A stretch of DNA of 64,000 bases from Paenibacillus oralis (GTDB lineage Bacteria; Bacillota; Bacilli; Paenibacillales; Paenibacillaceae), in contig NZ_RRCN01000001.1 of the NCBI RefSeq assembly GCF_003863965.1, positions 2,366,527 through 2,430,526 of the forward strand, in the 5' to 3' direction. Positions 1-9,734 of this stretch are shown here, in pieces. Made by a program: the position numbers and the translations under genes. The notes below the pieces were generated by a model. The model was given only the letters and a program-made list of their open reading frames with translations, ran no database searches and was not told the origin of the DNA. Each line of letters starts with the position of its first letter. The first letter of the stretch is position 1.

Positions 1-762
1 GGCTTCCTTGATGTCCGGGCGGTCTTTGGGGAGGATCTGATACACCGGATACGCATCGATGGTGCCGCCTAAACGGGTATCCAGCTGCAGTTCCTCATTC
101 AGCTTATTGTAAGTGCCGGCGAGAGCCAGGGTGCCGTCGATACGGCCCGATTCGACCATTTTCATCGCATCCGCCACCGGCAAGCTGTCGACCGTTTGCA
201 CGTCGATTTTTTGGCCCGGATGTTCTTCGTTAAACTTCTTCAGGTAGGTGTAAAAGCTGGACGTCGGCATTTGCGCCATCTTCTTTCCCGCCATATCTTC
301 GAGTGTATTGAGTTCCAGGTTGTCTTTACGGGTGATGAGCTTGAGTACACCGATATCGTAGGGCTCGTCCGGGTAGAGGAATTTCTCTTCCCGCTCCGCC
401 GTTTTGCCGAACTGCCAGTCGGCGATTTGAATCTTGCCGGATTCCAGGGCGACCAAAGTTGCCGCCAGCTCAAGCTGCTCGTATTTGAATTCAAATTGCG
501 GCAGCTTTTCATCGATCTTTTGCAGAACTTCATGATCGTAACCGGTAAGCTCGCCGTTTTCGTCGACGTAAAATTGCGGAGGAATGACGTTTCCGATCCC
601 GACCGTCAAGACTTCGACCTCCTGGCCGGAATCTGCCGGCGCGGGGCCGGATTCGTTGCTCGAACCGGAGGAACAGCCGGCCAAGCCGATAACGATGGCC
701 ATGCCCGCCAACCATAATGAAACGCGACTCCCTTTTTTTTCATTCGCTTTTTGTCTGGTCAT
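1..762 (-). CDS. Amino-acid ABC transporter substrate-binding lipoprotein (partial)
   Basis: This reading frame is open from an ATG at 762 to the left edge, so the C-terminus is missing (254 codons seen). A GAGGAG ribosome site lies about 11 nt upstream of the start. The N-terminus has a basic stretch, a hydrophobic core and a lipobox (GLAGC, Cys30), so the product is probably a membrane-anchored lipoprotein. The mature part matches the polar amino-acid binding fold of SBP family 3: a start like EVLTVGIGNVIPPQF, then GYDHEVLQKI, and a later DSLPVADAMKMVESGRIDG segment typical of the second lobe. The closest functional analogy is the TcyJ/TcyK cystine binders, but the ligand cannot be read from the sequence. 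The permease and ATPase genes would lie to the left, outside the window. The cysteine hydrolase gene ends only 22 nt upstream, so the two may be cotranscribed. Confidence 0.88.
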   Translation of the reverse strand, partial: MTRQKANEKKGSRVSLWLAGMAIVIGLAGCSSGSSNESGPAPADSGQEVEVLTVGIGNVIPPQFYVDENGELTGYDHEVLQKIDEKLPQFEFKYEQLELAATLVALESGKIQIADWQFGKTAEREEKFLYPDEPYDIGVLKLITRKDNLELNTLEDMAGKKMAQMPTSSFYTYLKKFNEEHPGQKIDVQTVDSLPVADAMKMVESGRIDGTLALAGTYNKLNEELQLDTRLGGTIDAYPVYQILPKDRPDIKEA

Positions 763-784
763 TTCTCATCCCACTCCTCAAATC

Positions 785-1459
785 TCATTTTTTCCACTGA
801 TTGATTAAAGCTTCCGAATCCACCACAAGCCCAAAGTACCTGGAAATAATCTGCAAGGCCGATTGTTCCAACTCGAGATATCCTCGGCATAAATCCTGCG
901 GAACGACGACTCGGAAATCCCGGTTTGCTCCATCGCACGCTGTGTTCAAGACGCAGCAGTCGGTCAGGGCCCCGGTCAAGACGATCGTTTCCTTTCGGAG
1001 GTTTCGCAACAGCAACTCAAGATCCGTAGAATAAAAAGCGCTTAGCCGCTTTTTGCTATCCACGGTGTAATCCTCTTCCTCCACTTGCACCGAGAAGCGC
1101 GTCCACTTGGTTCCTTCCAGTGCGTGATGGTCCGCGAACGGCAGCGGTTGATCGCGCATTTCCGATAAGATCCGCCACGCGCTTTTATATCCGCGAATGT
1201 CGTCCGAGCCGTCCTTGCGCAGCACGGAACGCACGTGGATAACGGGGATGTTCAGCGTCCGGCACACTTCGGTGAAGCGGTTGATCGGCTCGATAATTTC
1301 CCTTCCCCGCGGCGCCGGCGACGGGCACTCCGGGTCGTCGGCCAGATGGCCGTCATGCATGTCAATGGTAATTACAGCCGTTTTGGTTGGATCGAGAAAA
1401 AGATCATGAAAAATGCCGTCCTTCAACGTTTTTGGAACCCCATCAAAATAAGCCTGCAT
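785..1459 (-). CDS. Cysteine hydrolase, isochorismatase-like family
   Basis: A 224-aa soluble protein of the isochorismatase-like hydrolase superfamily, which includes nicotinamidases, N-carbamoylsarcosine amidases and ureidoacrylate amidases. The expected catalytic triad is visible: Asp33 in TIDMHDGHL, Lys136 ahead of LSAFYSTDL, and Cys169 in TGALTDCCVLNTA. Length fits the family. The start ATG is preceded by AGGTAATCTAACA. The gene lies between a partial amino-acid-binding lipoprotein and a PucR-type regulator, both on the same strand. PucR-type regulators often control nitrogen-compound catabolism, so an amide or ureide substrate is plausible, but the true substrate is unknown. The distance to the PucR gene (126 nt) leaves room for a separate promoter. 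Confidence 0.85.
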   Translation of the reverse strand: MQAYFDGVPKTLKDGIFHDLFLDPTKTAVITIDMHDGHLADDPECPSPAPRGREIIEPINRFTEVCRTLNIPVIHVRSVLRKDGSDDIRGYKSAWRILSEMRDQPLPFADHHALEGTKWTRFSVQVEEEDYTVDSKKRLSAFYSTDLELLLRNLRKETIVLTGALTDCCVLNTACDGANRDFRVVVPQDLCRGYLELEQSALQIISRYFGLVVDSEALINQWKK

Positions 1460-1585
1460 TGTTAGATTACCTCACTTATGATGTTTTATTTTATCTACTT
1501 GAATAGAAAGGTTTCCTTACATGACTAGTATATTGGACGGTGAGGCATCTAATCATCATACGGATTGCACAGAATGTTCGGGGAG

Positions 1586-2815
1586 TTATCGTTCACCTTG
1601 CACATTTATAAAGCGATAGAGCAATATAGAGAAGAAGAGCGATTGATATGCTGCGGTATCGTCCGGTTTTTTGCCGATCAGTTCTTCAATTTTTTTGAAC
1701 CGGTACATTAGCGAATTGCGATGGATGAACAGTTCCTTGGCGGTTTGATTCAGGTTTAGCTTGCATTCGTAATAGGTCTGGAGCGTCTTCACTAGTTCGC
1801 CGTTGTTGACGTGGTCGTATTGCAGCAAAGGTCCTAATTGAGACTGGACATACTCATCCAACACGGAGATATCGGGAAATTTGTATAAAACCCGAAACAT
1901 GCCCAAGTCCTCGAATTTTGTTACGATTCGGGCGTTTTCCGTGTTCACGGCGATTTGCAGCGCCTGCTCTGCTTCTTTCAGACTTTTTCTGCATTCCCAT
2001 ACCACTTCCGAGACGCCGCCTATTCCGGCTTTGACTTTTAGGCCGATAAACATGTTCATGATGTGCTCGCAAAAATTTTCCACTTGCTTCATTCGCATTT
2101 TTTCATCGTGGTTTTGTTTGAGTGGAATCAACAGGACCGCTTCGTTGCCGCCTTTCGGTATAGCCATGACGTTCTGGATGTATTGCGCGGCAGCGTTTAA
2201 TGCGACTTGATTGAAATAGCTTTTGAATTCAGCCCGCGCATCGTCTTCCACATACCCGGAGCTTAAGGCGATGTGCTCGAAGTTGATTGCCCGGATCACG
2301 CAAACCTGATGCGCCGAGCTCAAATCATATCCGAAAAACGCCGCCTGTCTCTCGACAGCTGCGACGTTGGCGTGCGCTCCGTATAAAATTTCATAAATCA
2401 TATCGTAGAGATGCCGGCGTTCATTTTGTTGCTTTACAATGACGTCGCCGATTTCCCTCATGATTTCGGTTGGTTTTATGTTCCCGGACAGCTCCAGGAG
2501 CGGAAAGTCCAATTCGTCCGCCAACTGCGCCAGTTCGGTCTTGGCCGAGCTGCTATCCGGCGGATGAAGCAGAATCAACCCGGCCAGGTTTCTGGAGGCG
2601 CAATCGGCCAGCAATTTCCGCAAACCGCCGGATTCCTCACGGCCCCCGGCGTTCATGAGAAACAGCATTTCGCCGCCGCGCGTCCACTCTAGCGAAAAAT
2701 CCTCGCCGCCGATGTACGGCCATGTCACTACCCGGCTCAGTCCTTTTTTGCCTCCCAGCAGCTTCATATTTTTAAGTAACGGCAGCTGAAGCAAATCCGA
2801 AGTTTGTATGGCCAT
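1586..2815 (-). CDS. PucR-family transcriptional regulator
   Basis: A 409-aa regulator with the PucR layout: an N-terminal PucR sensory domain (about residues 1-125, with LLGGKKGLSRVVTWPYI), a middle GGDEF-like CdaR domain, and a C-terminal helix-turn-helix (LNLNQTAKELFIHRNSLMY). PucR/CdaR proteins usually activate purine, amino-acid or sugar-acid catabolism. Two starts are possible: the ATG at 2821 sits only 2 nt from AGGAGG, while the ATG at 2815 has 8-nt spacing and is chosen. The regulator is divergent from the FAD oxidoreductase gene and upstream of the cysteine hydrolase and amino-acid-binding genes. Any of these could be its targets. The effector is unknown. Confidence 0.85.
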   Translation of the reverse strand: MAIQTSDLLQLPLLKNMKLLGGKKGLSRVVTWPYIGGEDFSLEWTRGGEMLFLMNAGGREESGGLRKLLADCASRNLAGLILLHPPDSSSAKTELAQLADELDFPLLELSGNIKPTEIMREIGDVIVKQQNERRHLYDMIYEILYGAHANVAAVERQAAFFGYDLSSAHQVCVIRAINFEHIALSSGYVEDDARAEFKSYFNQVALNAAAQYIQNVMAIPKGGNEAVLLIPLKQNHDEKMRMKQVENFCEHIMNMFIGLKVKAGIGGVSEVVWECRKSLKEAEQALQIAVNTENARIVTKFEDLGMFRVLYKFPDISVLDEYVQSQLGPLLQYDHVNNGELVKTLQTYYECKLNLNQTAKELFIHRNSLMYRFKKIEELIGKKPDDTAAYQSLFFSILLYRFINVQGER

Positions 2816-2821
2816 ACGCAT

Positions 2822-3051
2822 CCCCTCCTGATGTAATGAAAATTTTGCGAAAAGTATGTTTTATGTAACTTATAGTAACACATATCGTTAAAATATGTAC
2901 CGTAATAACAATTTCTGAAATTTTCAGACGGGTTCATCTAAGTTTTTGAGGAAGCAAGGATTTGTGCAGTGAATCCCCAAGATATGTTGATCGTTCCTAA
3001 GGATGAACCGGATTTACAATGGAAAAAACGAGGTCCATAGGGGGAAGCACA
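2822..3051. promoter_or_regulatory. Divergent regulatory region with palindrome
   Basis: This AT-rich spacer separates the divergent PucR regulator and FAD oxidoreductase genes. It holds a 15-bp palindrome TCTGAAATTTTCAGA at 2914-2928, and a looser inverted pair CATAT/ATATG at 2881-2896. Either could bind the PucR protein. No clear sigma-A promoter was resolved. Confidence 0.4.
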
Positions 3052-5364
3052 GTGAACAAATCGAGCACGGAATCATACGACGTCGTCGTCTGCGGCGGCG
3101 GGTTGGCCGGGGTGAGCGCGGCGGTGGCGGCGGCCAGGCTTGGGGCAAGTGTCTGTATCATTCAGGACCGCCCGGTATTTGGCGGCAACAGCTCGTCGGA
3201 GGTGCGGGTCACGACGCACGGCGCGGCCCAGTTTCACGCCTATGCCAGGGAGACGGGGATCATCTCCGAGCTTCTGATCGAGGAGCGGGCCGCCAACCAC
3301 GAACCGATCCGCGAAAACGGATGGACCAACAGCGTCTGGGACATGACGATCTATGACATGATGGTGTCGACGCCGAATCTTAAGTTCCACTTGAACACGT
3401 CGGTGACGGAGGTGGAGATGGATGGTCCGAAGTCGATCCGTGCGGTGAAGACTCGGGTGGCGAACGCCGAGACGGAGCTGACCATCCGGGGCCGGGTGTT
3501 TATCGATTGCACCGGCGACGGCGTCGTGGCCGATATGGCCGGCTGCGAATGGCGCCTGGGCACGGAAAGCCGCGGCGAATTCGGCGAGCTCCATGCTCCG
3601 CTTGAAGCCAGCAGTGATACGATGGGCAGCTCGATCCAGCTCAAGGCCAAGGATATGGGCCGGCCCGTTCCGTTCCGGGCCCCGGAATGGGCGGTGAAGC
3701 ATGAAGACCCGGCATATTTCTATAACCAGGGGCGGCATTTTTACGACTTGATGGCGGGCTTCTGGTGGATCGAGATCGGCGTGCCGTGGCATACGATTTA
3801 CGGTAATGAGGATATCCGCCATGAGCTGACCCGGCATGCGCTGGGGATATGGGACTGGATCAAAAACGGCGACCCTGAGCTGAAGCAAAGATCGGCCAAT
3901 CTGGCGCTCGACTGGATCGGCCAGGTGCCGGGAAAACGGGAAAGCCGGCGGATCATGGGGCGGTATTTCATGACCGAGCACGATCTATTGAACCTGACCG
4001 TTTTCCCGGACGAGGTGGCTTACGGCGGCTGGTTCATCGATCTGCATACCGCGGGCGGGCTGCTGGCGCCGACGGCGGAGCCGGCCAGTGCGGAAGGATA
4101 TGCCGAAACGACGGAATACGCAGTCAAAAGCTATTGCGGCCCCTACGGCATCCCGCTGCGGATCATGCTGGCCAAGGATGCCGGCAACCTGATGATGGCC
4201 GGCCGCAACGTCAGCGTCAGCCACGCGGCGCTCGGCACCGTGCGGGTGATGGCGACGACCGCGCTGATGGGCCAGGCGGCGGGGACAGCTGCGGCGTTGG
4301 CGCTGCAAAAAGGCATCGAGGTGGCCGACGTGCCCGACGTCTGCATCAAGGAAGTGCAGCAGCGGCTGCTGCGGGACGGCTGCTTCCTGCCGAACGTGCG
4401 CAACGAGGACCCGGCCGATTTGGCCAGAGGCGCAAAAGCGGCGGCGAGCAGCGCGGAGCTTGTGTACGGCGCGGGGCCGGAAAGCCGCGATCGGACGGGC
4501 GGATTCCGCAAGGCGGAGAAGGGATTTATGGAAGCTGCGGAGCCGCTCATGCAGCGGCGGGGGCAGTGGATCGCCGTCGGTACGGCGCAAATCCGCAGCT
4601 TGTCCGTCTGCCTCAGCAACGGTACGGATCAGCCGCAGACGGTCGAAGCCGAGCTGCTGCCGGTCCGGCATATTTGGGATTACCGTGCCGATGCTGGCAC
4701 GCCGCTGGCGAAGACCAAGCTGACCGTGCCGCCAGGGCCGGGGCGCTGGATCGAATGGCCGGTCAATCTGACGGCGGCGGACGGACTCGAACCGGGCACG
4801 TATGTGCGGCTCGATCTGCTCGCGAACCCTGGCGTGGAGTGGCATATGGCGGGCACCGTGCTGCCTGGCCACGTCTCCGCGTACGAGATGGGCGGCGGGC
4901 GGATGCGCCGCTACCGCGACGGCGGCACGCTCAGCTTCCGCGTCGAACCGCCGCAGCCGGCCTACGGAGCCGCTAACGTGTTGTCCGGGGTGACCCGCCC
5001 GTACGACTACACCAACGTTTGGCGCTCGAACCCGGCGGAGCCGCTGCCGCAGTGGGCCGGCCTGGAATGGGCGGAGCCGCAGCGGATCGGCCGCGTCGAG
5101 CTTACTTTTCCCGGCCACCTGTTCCGGGAATATCACGCTTACGAGCCGTTCTACCGTGACCCGCAGTGCCCGAAAGATTACGCCATCGAGGCCTTCGCGG
5201 ACGGCGAATGGCGCGAGCTGCTGCGGGTGCAGGGCAACTATCAGCGGCGGCGCACGCATGATCTTCCCGGCGGGGTCACCGCCTCCCGGCTGCGGATCGT
5301 GATCCATGCCACGAATGGCGATCCTTCGGCGGCCATCGCGGAAATCCGCTGTTATGAAAGTTGA
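3052..5364 (+). CDS. FAD-dependent oxidoreductase with C-terminal beta-sandwich
   Basis: A roughly 770-aa protein of the FAD_oxidored type. A Rossmann dinucleotide-binding motif (DVVVCGGGLAGVSAA, with GGGLAG near residues 15-20) is followed by the GGNSSSEVR segment typical of this family and by FIDCTGDGVVADMAG, which contacts FAD. Downstream, MMAGRNVSVSHAALGTVRV and GQAAGTAAALAL are also characteristic. The last 150 or so residues resemble a discoidin-like or galactose-binding beta-sandwich. The start chosen is GTG 3052, because AGGGGG lies 7 nt upstream; an in-frame ATG at 3019 has a weaker site. No signal peptide is evident, so it is probably cytoplasmic. The substrate is unknown; relatives often sit in carbohydrate-degradation clusters. 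It is divergent from the PucR regulator. Confidence 0.85.
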   Translation: MNKSSTESYDVVVCGGGLAGVSAAVAAARLGASVCIIQDRPVFGGNSSSEVRVTTHGAAQFHAYARETGIISELLIEERAANHEPIRENGWTNSVWDMTIYDMMVSTPNLKFHLNTSVTEVEMDGPKSIRAVKTRVANAETELTIRGRVFIDCTGDGVVADMAGCEWRLGTESRGEFGELHAPLEASSDTMGSSIQLKAKDMGRPVPFRAPEWAVKHEDPAYFYNQGRHFYDLMAGFWWIEIGVPWHTIYGNEDIRHELTRHALGIWDWIKNGDPELKQRSANLALDWIGQVPGKRESRRIMGRYFMTEHDLLNLTVFPDEVAYGGWFIDLHTAGGLLAPTAEPASAEGYAETTEYAVKSYCGPYGIPLRIMLAKDAGNLMMAGRNVSVSHAALGTVRVMATTALMGQAAGTAAALALQKGIEVADVPDVCIKEVQQRLLRDGCFLPNVRNEDPADLARGAKAAASSAELVYGAGPESRDRTGGFRKAEKGFMEAAEPLMQRRGQWIAVGTAQIRSLSVCLSNGTDQPQTVEAELLPVRHIWDYRADAGTPLAKTKLTVPPGPGRWIEWPVNLTAADGLEPGTYVRLDLLANPGVEWHMAGTVLPGHVSAYEMGGGRMRRYRDGGTLSFRVEPPQPAYGAANVLSGVTRPYDYTNVWRSNPAEPLPQWAGLEWAEPQRIGRVELTFPGHLFREYHAYEPFYRDPQCPKDYAIEAFADGEWRELLRVQGNYQRRRTHDLPGGVTASRLRIVIHATNGDPSAAIAEIRCYES

Positions 5365-5938
5365 CGGAGCCAGGCTATCGGACGTTTCCTTCTAAACTAG
5401 TAGAATGCTCCGGAAATAATATGGCTTATTTGCGGATGGGGGCCATGGATCACTTTGTTCTATATTAGTCCTGCGCGCTCAGGTAGCTGCCAGCGTCCCC
5501 ATAAAATAGAGGAACTTAAGGGGCTTATTTTCCGAATTTGAGCCTATTCATCACCAATAGGGGAACTTTAGGGTCTTATTTTTCGATGAACAGGTTGAAA
5601 AGCGGCCATTCACCAATAAATCGTGAAAATAACGCCATAAAATTCCTTTATTTCACGCAACATGGGGGATATCGCTGAATAGCGCCCTTTTTTTCCTTTA
5701 TGTTGTCACCCGAGATCTTCAATTGACTAATTTGTTGTTTTCTCAAGTCTTCACTTGCCATCATGCTAATGTTATTTCCAGAATCGTCTACTAGCCGCTT
5801 TCGGCGTCTCCGGATGCCGGGAGCGGCCTGTTCCGGTCCCGGAACTCCTGTGATATACTGCCTTTAATTGCGGGTTCAAAAGTGATCTGCAGCAGGCGGT
5901 TTTTGAACAACCTTACGATGGAAGAGGAGGCGAGCGGC
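5365..5938. other. Long intergenic region with short direct repeats
   Basis: No convincing gene is seen in these 574 bp. It carries two near-identical 22-bp segments of the form GGAACTTWAGGGKCTTATTTT at 5511-5532 and 5562-5583, and two shorter TTCCTTTAT segments (5643 and 5694) that resemble the reverse complement of part of the same unit. A small hairpin CGTGAAA/TTTCACG spans 5622-5657. The promoter of the downstream sensor kinase is presumably in the right-hand part. Confidence 0.5.
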
Positions 5939-7720
5939 GTGGCTGGCTTGAAGTCCTTATGGCCGTCCGGCATCAAAAACCGGCTGTTCTTATCGATCCT
6001 GTTGTTCGTACTGGTCCCTTCCAGCTTCCTGCAGCTGAGGAGCATCAACCAGTTGGAAACGAACATGAAGGCGAATATTTCGCAGCAGAACGTGTCGCAG
6101 CTGAATTTGCTGAAAAACGGCATGGAGGACATCCGGATCGGCGTTTTGGGCGCGATGCTGCAGCTGGAGCGCGAGCCGGGGCTAAAAACGCTGCTGCTGC
6201 GGCCGGACGATTTTGATGAGGCGGAACGCAATCTTCAGATCGGCAATCAATTGCTGGAGCTCAAGCAAGGGCTTGGCAACGCGCTTATACCGGTCCATAT
6301 TACGCTGGCGGATAATTACGGCCATGTCTACACGACCACCGAGGAAGGCGTTTCCGTTCGCAGTGTCACGGGCTCGGAAATCACGGGCCAGCCGGAATTC
6401 AAGCAGCTCAAGGATACGGGACAATCCTACGCCTGGGCGGTCCATGAATCCCGGGACGTGCTGCAGGACATTTTTCCGCAGGCGGAGCTGTATTCGCTTT
6501 ACGCCAGGCTGCAGGAGGTGAACGGCCGGACCTTCGGCTATCTGCGCATCAGCCTCGATATCCGCGCCTGGCTGCAGTCGATCACGAACGGTTTTCAAGT
6601 GAAGCAGACCTACTATTTGTTCGACGGTGCGAGACGGCCGATTTTGCTTCCGCAGGATGCGCATACGGCGGCTCAATTGGCGGAGATGGACGGAGTGTTT
6701 GCGAACGAGCCTTCCCGTTATGTCTCCGGCGCGAACAATATGTTCATATACAATGGCATATACTTGCCCAATCTGGATTGGACGCTGGTGACGCGCTTTC
6801 CTTTGGAAGCGCTCTCGGGGAATATCCGGGCCATGAAAAACCAGGTGCTCGTCTCCTTTTCCCTCACGGTTGTCGTGTTTATCGCCGTTACCTACGCCAT
6901 CGTCGCGTCCGTACTCCGCCCGTTGCGTACGCTGCAGCGAACGATGAAGGAACTGGTTCACCGGGACCTCGACGTCCGCATTCCCGAATGGAAGTTCAAG
7001 GGCGAACTGCTGGTGCTGGCCAGAACCTTTAACGGCATGATCGGCGACATCCGCGGCCTGATTTCCCGGCTGAAGACCGAGGAACGGCAAAAGGAAGCAT
7101 TTCATTTTCAAATGCTGATGTCGCAAATGAATCCCCATTTTCTCTTAAACACGCTGAACACGGTCAAGTGGAACGCCCGGAACCACGGCGATATGGGCAC
7201 GTTCGAGATTTGCCAGAATCTCGGCCGACTCTTGGAATCCAGCCTGAATACCGAGGTGGACCTTGTCCATCTCAAAGAGGAAATCGAGCTGGTAAAAGCT
7301 TACGTATACATTCAATCGTTCCGTTACGACCATGCGTTTACGGCCGAATACGAGATCGGCAAGGAGCTGCAGTACGCGCTGGTGCCCAAGCTCAGCTTGC
7401 AGCCCCTGGTTGAAAATGCGATCCAGCACGGCCTCGTTCATGTGCGTGAAGGTGGGGCGATCCGCATCGCCGCCATGCGGGCGGGCCAGAAGCTGCGGCT
7501 GGAGATCCGCGACAACGGCCAGGGCCTTGCGGGCGCCCGGCCGGAACAAGGCCGCAAGCGGAAAGGCATCGGGATCGGCAACCTGCGCGAACGGCTGGAG
7601 CTCTTGTTCAGGCGGGAATCCTCGCTGACGCTGGTCCCGCTGGAGCAGGGGACGATGGCCGTGCTGGAGATGCCGCTATTGATCGCTTCGCCATACCAGA
7701 AGCCCCCGCTTTCGAAGTGA
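5939..7720 (+). CDS. YesM-type sensor histidine kinase
   Basis: A 593-aa membrane sensor kinase. An N-terminal membrane helix (LFLSILLFVLVPSSF) precedes an extracytoplasmic sensory region of about 270 residues, a second membrane helix (VSFSLTVVVFIAVTYAIV) and a HAMP linker. The His_kinase domain follows, with the phosphoacceptor His400 in MNPHFLLNTLN. The HATPase carries LQPLVENAIQHGL and GIGIGNLRERLELL. The start is GTG 5939 because GAGGAGG lies 8 nt upstream; longer in-frame starts lack such a site. The next gene is its cognate AraC-type regulator, followed by a three-gene carbohydrate ABC importer. By analogy with YesMN and LytS-like systems it probably senses an extracellular sugar or oligosaccharide and induces the transporter. 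Confidence 0.9.
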   Translation: MAGLKSLWPSGIKNRLFLSILLFVLVPSSFLQLRSINQLETNMKANISQQNVSQLNLLKNGMEDIRIGVLGAMLQLEREPGLKTLLLRPDDFDEAERNLQIGNQLLELKQGLGNALIPVHITLADNYGHVYTTTEEGVSVRSVTGSEITGQPEFKQLKDTGQSYAWAVHESRDVLQDIFPQAELYSLYARLQEVNGRTFGYLRISLDIRAWLQSITNGFQVKQTYYLFDGARRPILLPQDAHTAAQLAEMDGVFANEPSRYVSGANNMFIYNGIYLPNLDWTLVTRFPLEALSGNIRAMKNQVLVSFSLTVVVFIAVTYAIVASVLRPLRTLQRTMKELVHRDLDVRIPEWKFKGELLVLARTFNGMIGDIRGLISRLKTEERQKEAFHFQMLMSQMNPHFLLNTLNTVKWNARNHGDMGTFEICQNLGRLLESSLNTEVDLVHLKEEIELVKAYVYIQSFRYDHAFTAEYEIGKELQYALVPKLSLQPLVENAIQHGLVHVREGGAIRIAAMRAGQKLRLEIRDNGQGLAGARPEQGRKRKGIGIGNLRERLELLFRRESSLTLVPLEQGTMAVLEMPLLIASPYQKPPLSK

Positions 7721-7780
7721 GTTTTGTTCGAAGCTGATTCAGGAAGTAATGCTCACAAAACTTTGAGGAGGGATAGACCG

Positions 7781-9253
7781 ATGTGGAAAATCCTGCTCGT
7801 GGAAGATGAGCCTTTCGTCCGCCGTTCGATCCGCCAGGCCATTCCCTGGGAGGAGCACGGCTTCGCCATTGCCGGGGAGGCCGCGCATGGCCGGGAAGCG
7901 CTGGAGCAGTTGGAGACGTTGGCTCCGGATATCGTGATCTCGGATATTTTTATGCCTTACATGGACGGCATTGAGCTGCTGAAAGCCGCCCGGTCCCGGG
8001 GCAGCGAAGCACGCTTCATCATGCTGACCTGTGCCGGCGAATTCGAGTATGCGCGGGCCGCGCTGGAATATGGCGCCACCGGCTACATTCTGAAGCTTTC
8101 GATGGAAGACGCGGGGCTGCTCGGGGCGCTCGGCAAAGCCAAGGCGGAGCTGGAGAAGCTGGCGCGGCAGCAGGAGCTGGCGTTAAGCGACCGGGTGGGT
8201 TATCTATGGCGCAGTATGCTGGGCAAGGAGCTTAGCGGGGACGAAAAAGAAAAGCTGGAGGAGCTGAAGCGGTACGACTGGGGAGGGGACCGGCCGCTGA
8301 TCGTTACCGGGCTGAACGGAGCGCAGTCGTTCGATTACGATCGCTGCTGCTCGCTGCTGGGGATGTCCCCGGGCCGGGGGAGGCTGGTTCATTCCCATGC
8401 GCAGATGGGGCTGACGACGTTGTTCATCCGCTGGACCGGCAGCGCGCCCGGTTCGCTTAAGCATACCGATCGGGAGTTGCCGATAATCTGCTGCACCGCT
8501 TCCGACTCCGCCTCCGCCTCCGCTTCCGCCGGGGCTCTGGAGCGGGAATGGCTTGAGAATTTGCGTTGGCTCGACCGTTTCTATTACGAGCGGCCAACGT
8601 CCGACCGCGCGTTCGAAAGCGACTACGCATTCTCGGCGGCCGTTCCATGGGAGATGGAGCAAGCGATCATCCGGGCGTTTGAGCGGCATGAGCCCGGGGA
8701 GTGCGGGGATCTGCTGTGCGGGCTGTGGGATTATCTGGCGCAGCAAGTACTGCCGATGGTGCTGGTCAAGGAGACCGCCGAGCGGCTGGATAAGCTGTTC
8801 GCCCGCATCAGCCGGAAACCGCCGGAGGACGCGGCGGTGCTGCTGAACTGCACGCGCCACGCCGTGCTGCTGGAGGAACTGGACCGGCGGATGCGCCGTT
8901 ATGCCAAGGGGAGCCGGCACCGCAAGCCGGCCGAGACGGATCATCCGGAAATCAACGCGATTCTTGATTATTTGCAGCAGCATTATGAGCGGGATATATC
9001 CCTGCAGGCGATGGCGAAATACGTCAGTATGGACGAGAATTACTTAAGCGGCCTGTTCAAGAAAAAGACCGGCGATACGTTCATCAACTATTTGCAGAAG
9101 CTCAGGGTCGACGAAGCGAAGTTTTATTTGAAAGAAACGGAGCTTACCGTTGCGGAGATTGGCGAGCGGTGCGGGTTCGCCAACCCCAGCTATTTTTTTA
9201 AAATTTTCAAGCGTTGGACCGGACTTACGCCAAATGAATACCGGACGGCCTGA
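7781..9253 (+). CDS. YesN/AraC-type response regulator
   Basis: A 490-aa regulator. The receiver domain starts WKILLVEDEPFVRRS and the phosphoacceptor is Asp55 in IVISDIFMPYMDG. A poorly conserved middle region of about 250 residues follows, including a short Ser/Ala-rich run (8495-8535). The C-terminus is an AraC-type double helix-turn-helix, with LQAMAKYVSMDENYLSGLFKK and FANPSYFFKIFKRWTGLTPNEYR. The ATG at 7781 has GAGGAGG 9 nt upstream; the longer in-frame extension to 7724 is unlikely. It lies 60 nt after the sensor kinase gene and is almost certainly its partner. It should activate the downstream ABC importer genes once phosphorylated. Confidence 0.92.
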   Translation: MWKILLVEDEPFVRRSIRQAIPWEEHGFAIAGEAAHGREALEQLETLAPDIVISDIFMPYMDGIELLKAARSRGSEARFIMLTCAGEFEYARAALEYGATGYILKLSMEDAGLLGALGKAKAELEKLARQQELALSDRVGYLWRSMLGKELSGDEKEKLEELKRYDWGGDRPLIVTGLNGAQSFDYDRCCSLLGMSPGRGRLVHSHAQMGLTTLFIRWTGSAPGSLKHTDRELPIICCTASDSASASASAGALEREWLENLRWLDRFYYERPTSDRAFESDYAFSAAVPWEMEQAIIRAFERHEPGECGDLLCGLWDYLAQQVLPMVLVKETAERLDKLFARISRKPPEDAAVLLNCTRHAVLLEELDRRMRRYAKGSRHRKPAETDHPEINAILDYLQQHYERDISLQAMAKYVSMDENYLSGLFKKKTGDTFINYLQKLRVDEAKFYLKETELTVAEIGERCGFANPSYFFKIFKRWTGLTPNEYRTA

Positions 9254-9734
9254 AAGGGAACCTGGAAAAGCTGGAAAACCCGGAAAACCCGGCGTCGGCC
9301 TGGAGCACGGAAAATGTGTTCCGGGTCTTTATGGTTTCCGCTTGGCTATGAGTTAACCGCCAAACTATTCTAACGGTTGCCACAATCGCTATTTGCTCCA
9401 AAAACGCTGATTTCAAATTGTAACGGTTGCCATGGCGCTTATTTCGCTGAAACTCAGCTGTTTTTACCTGAAACCAGGCAAATAACGGCGCTCACAACCG
9501 TTAGAGTTTGGAAAAGGCCTTTTTTCGCCAAATAGCTGCTGCTGCAACCGTTAGAATTCCGGCGGCGGGCGATAGAGCCGGCTCTGGCTCCCAAAACCGG
9601 AGCTTCGGCGGAAATCCCGCGGCAAAAGCTGAGAAATGTGCATCCGATCCCACAGATTCGGTGCTATTGTCCGGCCCGCGGGTTCGTTAAGATAAAAGCG
9701 GATCAAGAAACTTCGAGATAGAGAGGTTGAAGCC
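9254..9734. other. Intergenic region upstream of ABC importer
   Basis: No gene is seen in these 481 bp. The main content is the TAACGGTTG/CAACCGTTA element annotated separately at 9371-9554. To its left there is a weak ACCCGG/CCGGGT hairpin that might end the regulator transcript. To its right, up to the AGAGAGGT ribosome site, there is room for an importer promoter that the regulator could activate. Confidence 0.5.
9371..9554. repeat. Dispersed intergenic repeat, family B, copy 1
   Basis: Two TAACGGTTGCCA boxes (9371, 9421) on the left face two CAACCGTTAGA boxes (9495, 9545) on the right, so the element is an interrupted inverted repeat of about 184 bp. The segments between boxes are related to those of a second copy at 30162-30294. 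It lies wholly between genes. Function is unknown. Confidence 0.7.

Noticed and set aside
3073-5307. Long open frames on the minus strand opposite the FAD oxidoreductase gene
   Set aside because: They have Arg/His/Pro-rich shadow composition, no ribosome sites and no family resemblance; they come from high GC at third positions of the real gene.
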